From Algiphilus sp965216485 (lineage in GTDB: Bacteria; Pseudomonadota; Gammaproteobacteria; Nevskiales; Nevskiaceae), in NCBI RefSeq assembly GCF_965216485.1, contig NZ_OZ244162.1, forward strand, positions 2,852,001 to 2,916,000: a DNA stretch of 64,000 bases, read 5' to 3'. Shown here one piece after another: positions 62,046 through 64,000 of the stretch; the first letter of the stretch is position 1; each line of letters begins with the position of its first letter. The position numbers and the translations under genes are program-made. The notes beneath the pieces were generated by a model, which worked only from the letters and a program-made list of their open reading frames with translations, made no database searches and was not told where the DNA came from.

Positions 62046-63125
62046 ATGCTGTTGCTGCTTTTCTTCTTGACGCTGGCCTTGCTGGTTTCCTTCGCTTGCT
62101 CGATGTGGGAATCGGTACTGCTCTCCGTCACGCCCAGCTACGTCACGCGCAGCGTGTCGGAAGGACGCGCGACGGGGCGGCTGCTGTCCGAATTCAAGCG
62201 GGATATCGACCGCCCCCTCTCGGCCATACTCACCCTCAACACCATCGCCCATACCGTGGGCGCGATTGGTGTCGGCGCACAGGCGAATGTGCTGTTTGGT
62301 ACGGCCCGCTTCTCGCTATTGGGCTTCCAGCTCAGTCTGGAGGCGATCGTGGCGGCAGCCACCACACTGGCCATTCTGATCTTCTCGGAAATCATCCCCA
62401 AGACGCTGGGTGCAAGCTACTGGGAACGCTTCGTGCCGCTGACAGTACGTTGCCTGAAGGTACTCATCCTGGTGCTGTATCCGCTGGTTCGACTGAGTGA
62501 AGGCATCACCCGCTTTCTCAAGAAGAGCGAACGTGCTCCAGCCTTTACCCGCGCGGATTTCCTGGCGATGGCCGAGCTTGGCCGCAGCGAAGGACGCCTC
62601 GATGCCTCCGAGGCCGCCGTCATCAGCAATGTGCTGAGTTTCCGGGAAACCCGCGCGCGCCAGGTCATGACGCCGCGCACGGTCGTGATCGGCGCGGATG
62701 CGGAGGAAACGGTGGCTGATTTCCTCGCCCGCTACCCGGAGCTTCCGGTGTCGCGCCTGCCGGTCTATGAAGGGCACATCGATCAGGTCACCGGGCTGGC
62801 GATGAAGCATGACATCCTCGCTGCCGCGGCCCGCGGGGAAAACGATCGTCTCATCGGGACGCTGGCGCGTGAAGCCTTGTTCGTGCTGGAGTCCATGCGC
62901 CTGCCACAATTGCTGCGGCGCCTGACCAGCGAACGGCTGCAGCTTGCCGTGGTGGTGGATGAGTACGGCGCGACCAGCGGCGTCGTCACCGTGGAGGACA
63001 TTGTCGAAGCCCTGCTCGGTCTGGAAATCATGGATGAAGCCGATTCCGTGGCCGATATGCAGGCCCTGGCACGCGAGCGCTGGGAGCAGCTACAGACGCA
63101 TCAGGCCGACGAAGGTCCGAGGTAG
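62046..63125 (+). CDS. CNNM/CorC-like membrane protein with CBS domains
   Basis: A 359-aa protein with a DUF21 membrane domain (SEIIPKTLGASYWERF is characteristic) and a CBS pair (QVMTPRTVVIGADAEETVAD and VVVDEYGATSGVVTVEDIVE). The C-terminal CorC/HlyC domain is short or missing. Related proteins take part in Mg2+/Co2+ efflux. It is convergent with and overlaps the amidase gene by 25 bp. Confidence 0.9.
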   Translation: MLLLLFFLTLALLVSFACSMWESVLLSVTPSYVTRSVSEGRATGRLLSEFKRDIDRPLSAILTLNTIAHTVGAIGVGAQANVLFGTARFSLLGFQLSLEAIVAAATTLAILIFSEIIPKTLGASYWERFVPLTVRCLKVLILVLYPLVRLSEGITRFLKKSERAPAFTRADFLAMAELGRSEGRLDASEAAVISNVLSFRETRARQVMTPRTVVIGADAEETVADFLARYPELPVSRLPVYEGHIDQVTGLAMKHDILAAAARGENDRLIGTLAREALFVLESMRLPQLLRRLTSERLQLAVVVDEYGATSGVVTVEDIVEALLGLEIMDEADSVADMQALARERWEQLQTHQADEGPR

Positions 63126-64000
63126 AGCGGCGGCGTTCGATCGAACCAGGGATGGGCGGCTTCAAGCTGTGCGGCCAGAGAAATCAGCTGCTCTTCACTG
63201 CCCCATGGGCCCGTGAACTGCGCGCCCACTGGAAGGCCTTCGGCCGTCCAGTGCATGGGAACCGACATCGAGGGCTGCCCGGTGAGGTTGGCGAGCTGGG
63301 TGAACGGCGTCTTCTCCAGGCTCTCGAAGGCAAGGCGATCGACGAGGCCGCTCTTGCGGAGCAGACCGCCCACGGGAAGTCGCACGATCACGCGCTGCAG
63401 CATGCGCACCATCGGCGGCGTATCGAGGGCACCGATGCGCACCGGCGGCGCGGCCACCGTCGGTGACAACCACAGGTCGAACCGATCATAGAAACCGGCC
63501 ACGGCCTGGCAGATGTCGTTCCAATGCTGGCGCATGATGATGTATTCGCTCGCTGGCATCGCGCGGCCGATCACCGCCAGGGTGCGGGTATCCGGCTCGA
63601 AACCGCTTTCGCGCGCACCCTGGGCAACGGCGCTGTCCACACTCGCTGCGACCTGACCGCAGTACAGCGTCAGGAAGGCCCGGGCGACCAGCATGCCGTC
63701 GACTTCCGGCTCCGCTTCGGTGACGTCGTGGCCCAGCGCCTCCAGCGCTTTCGCCGTCTGCTCGACCGCGGCGATGCACTCGGAATCGACCGTACTGCCG
63801 ATGGGCGAACGGCTGCTCCAGCCGATGCGGAGCCGGCCAGGCGCGCGGGCGGCGGCCGACTCGAAACTGCCGGCCGGTGGCGCCACCTGAAAGGGCGCAC
63901 CTCGACCGGGACCGGACAGCACATCGAGCATGCGTGCGGAATCGCGCACGCTGCGCGACACGACCCCGTCGCTGGAGGCACCCTCCCATTGCTCGCCAAT
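63101..64000 (-). CDS. Amidase-signature family protein, N-terminus outside the window
   Basis: The frame continues to the window edge, so only the C-terminal 299 residues are present. The visible start GEQWEGASSDGVVSRSVRDS is from the AS-family core just after the catalytic serine region. QFTGPWGSEEQLISLAAQLE is the usual ending. The substrate cannot be told. The Ser-cisSer-Lys triad is upstream, outside the sequence. Confidence 0.9.
   Translation of the reverse strand: MGEQWEGASSDGVVSRSVRDSARMLDVLSGPGRGAPFQVAPPAGSFESAAARAPGRLRIGWSSRSPIGSTVDSECIAAVEQTAKALEALGHDVTEAEPEVDGMLVARAFLTLYCGQVAASVDSAVAQGARESGFEPDTRTLAVIGRAMPASEYIIMRQHWNDICQAVAGFYDRFDLWLSPTVAAPPVRIGALDTPPMVRMLQRVIVRLPVGGLLRKSGLVDRLAFESLEKTPFTQLANLTGQPSMSVPMHWTAEGLPVGAQFTGPWGSEEQLISLAAQLEAAHPWFDRTPPLYLGPSSA

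Overview
The window is a chromosomal segment of a GC-rich gammaproteobacterium. The gene order (hisS-ispG-rodZ-pilW-rlmN-ndk and yfgM-bamB-der), a PQQ operon, a cbb3 oxidase cluster, a WS/DGAT acyltransferase and FadL, and a fused glucosylglycerol-phosphate synthase/phosphatase suggest a halotolerant or marine, lipid- or hydrocarbon-using lineage near Nevskiales/Xanthomonadales. This placement is inferred from protein resemblance only; no rRNA is present.

Layout. (1) 0.2-4.1 kb: guaB and guaA lie on the minus strand, but a plus-strand RHH/RelE toxin-antitoxin pair, a 103-bp duplication of the guaA 5' end and a cruciform-capable element separate them. (2) 4.2-6.6 kb: xseA and an NmrA-like oxidoreductase. 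(3) 6.6-20.6 kb: a long minus-strand run of housekeeping genes, trmJ, cysE, two cysteine desulfurases, an IscU-like protein, iscA, ndk, rlmN, pilW, rodZ, ispG, hisS, yfgM, bamB and der, many overlapping by 4 nt. (4) 20.6-25.0 kb: suhB, then pqqABCDE behind a sigma-54-type promoter. (5) 25.1-31.3 kb: yajC-secD-secF coupled to two half-size permease-like proteins and a PqqH-like S9 peptidase. (6) 31.5-41.8 kb: acyl-CoA dehydrogenase, porin, MFS transporter, ggpPS, SSS symporter, glutathione peroxidase and tgt. (7) 41.9-51.7 kb: hemN and the cbb3 set ccoNOQP-(86-aa protein)-ccoGHIS-TauE/SafE, with FNR-type boxes before hemN and ccoN. (8) 52-58 kb: a TetR regulator with twin operators, an SDR, a PhaC-like hydrolase, an unknown anchored protein, a WS/DGAT and tRNA-Val(CAC). 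(9) 57.8-64 kb: a small membrane protein, FadL-like porin, APS kinase, hsp20 (sigma-32 promoter), a CbpA-type DnaJ, a CorC-like protein and an amidase cut by the window edge.

How the parts relate. PQQ made by pqqA-E would serve periplasmic quinoprotein dehydrogenases (none are in the window), whose electrons could reach the cbb3 oxidase. FNR/ANR-type control would join the oxidase with oxygen-independent haem synthesis. FadL, acyl-CoA dehydrogenase, WS/DGAT and the TetR-SDR-hydrolase set point to fatty-acid, wax or polyester metabolism. GgpPS points to osmotic protection.

The least conventional items are a two-copy MITE-like repeat whose CTAG target duplication forms the TAG stop of the adjacent gene in both places, a nested 97-bp palindromic insert in one copy, the guaA 5' duplication with a chimeric upstream ORF ending at the guaA start codon, a possibly leaderless TetR gene with two TGAC-N5-GTCA operators exactly 21 bp apart, and the paired half-size permease proteins coupled to secF.
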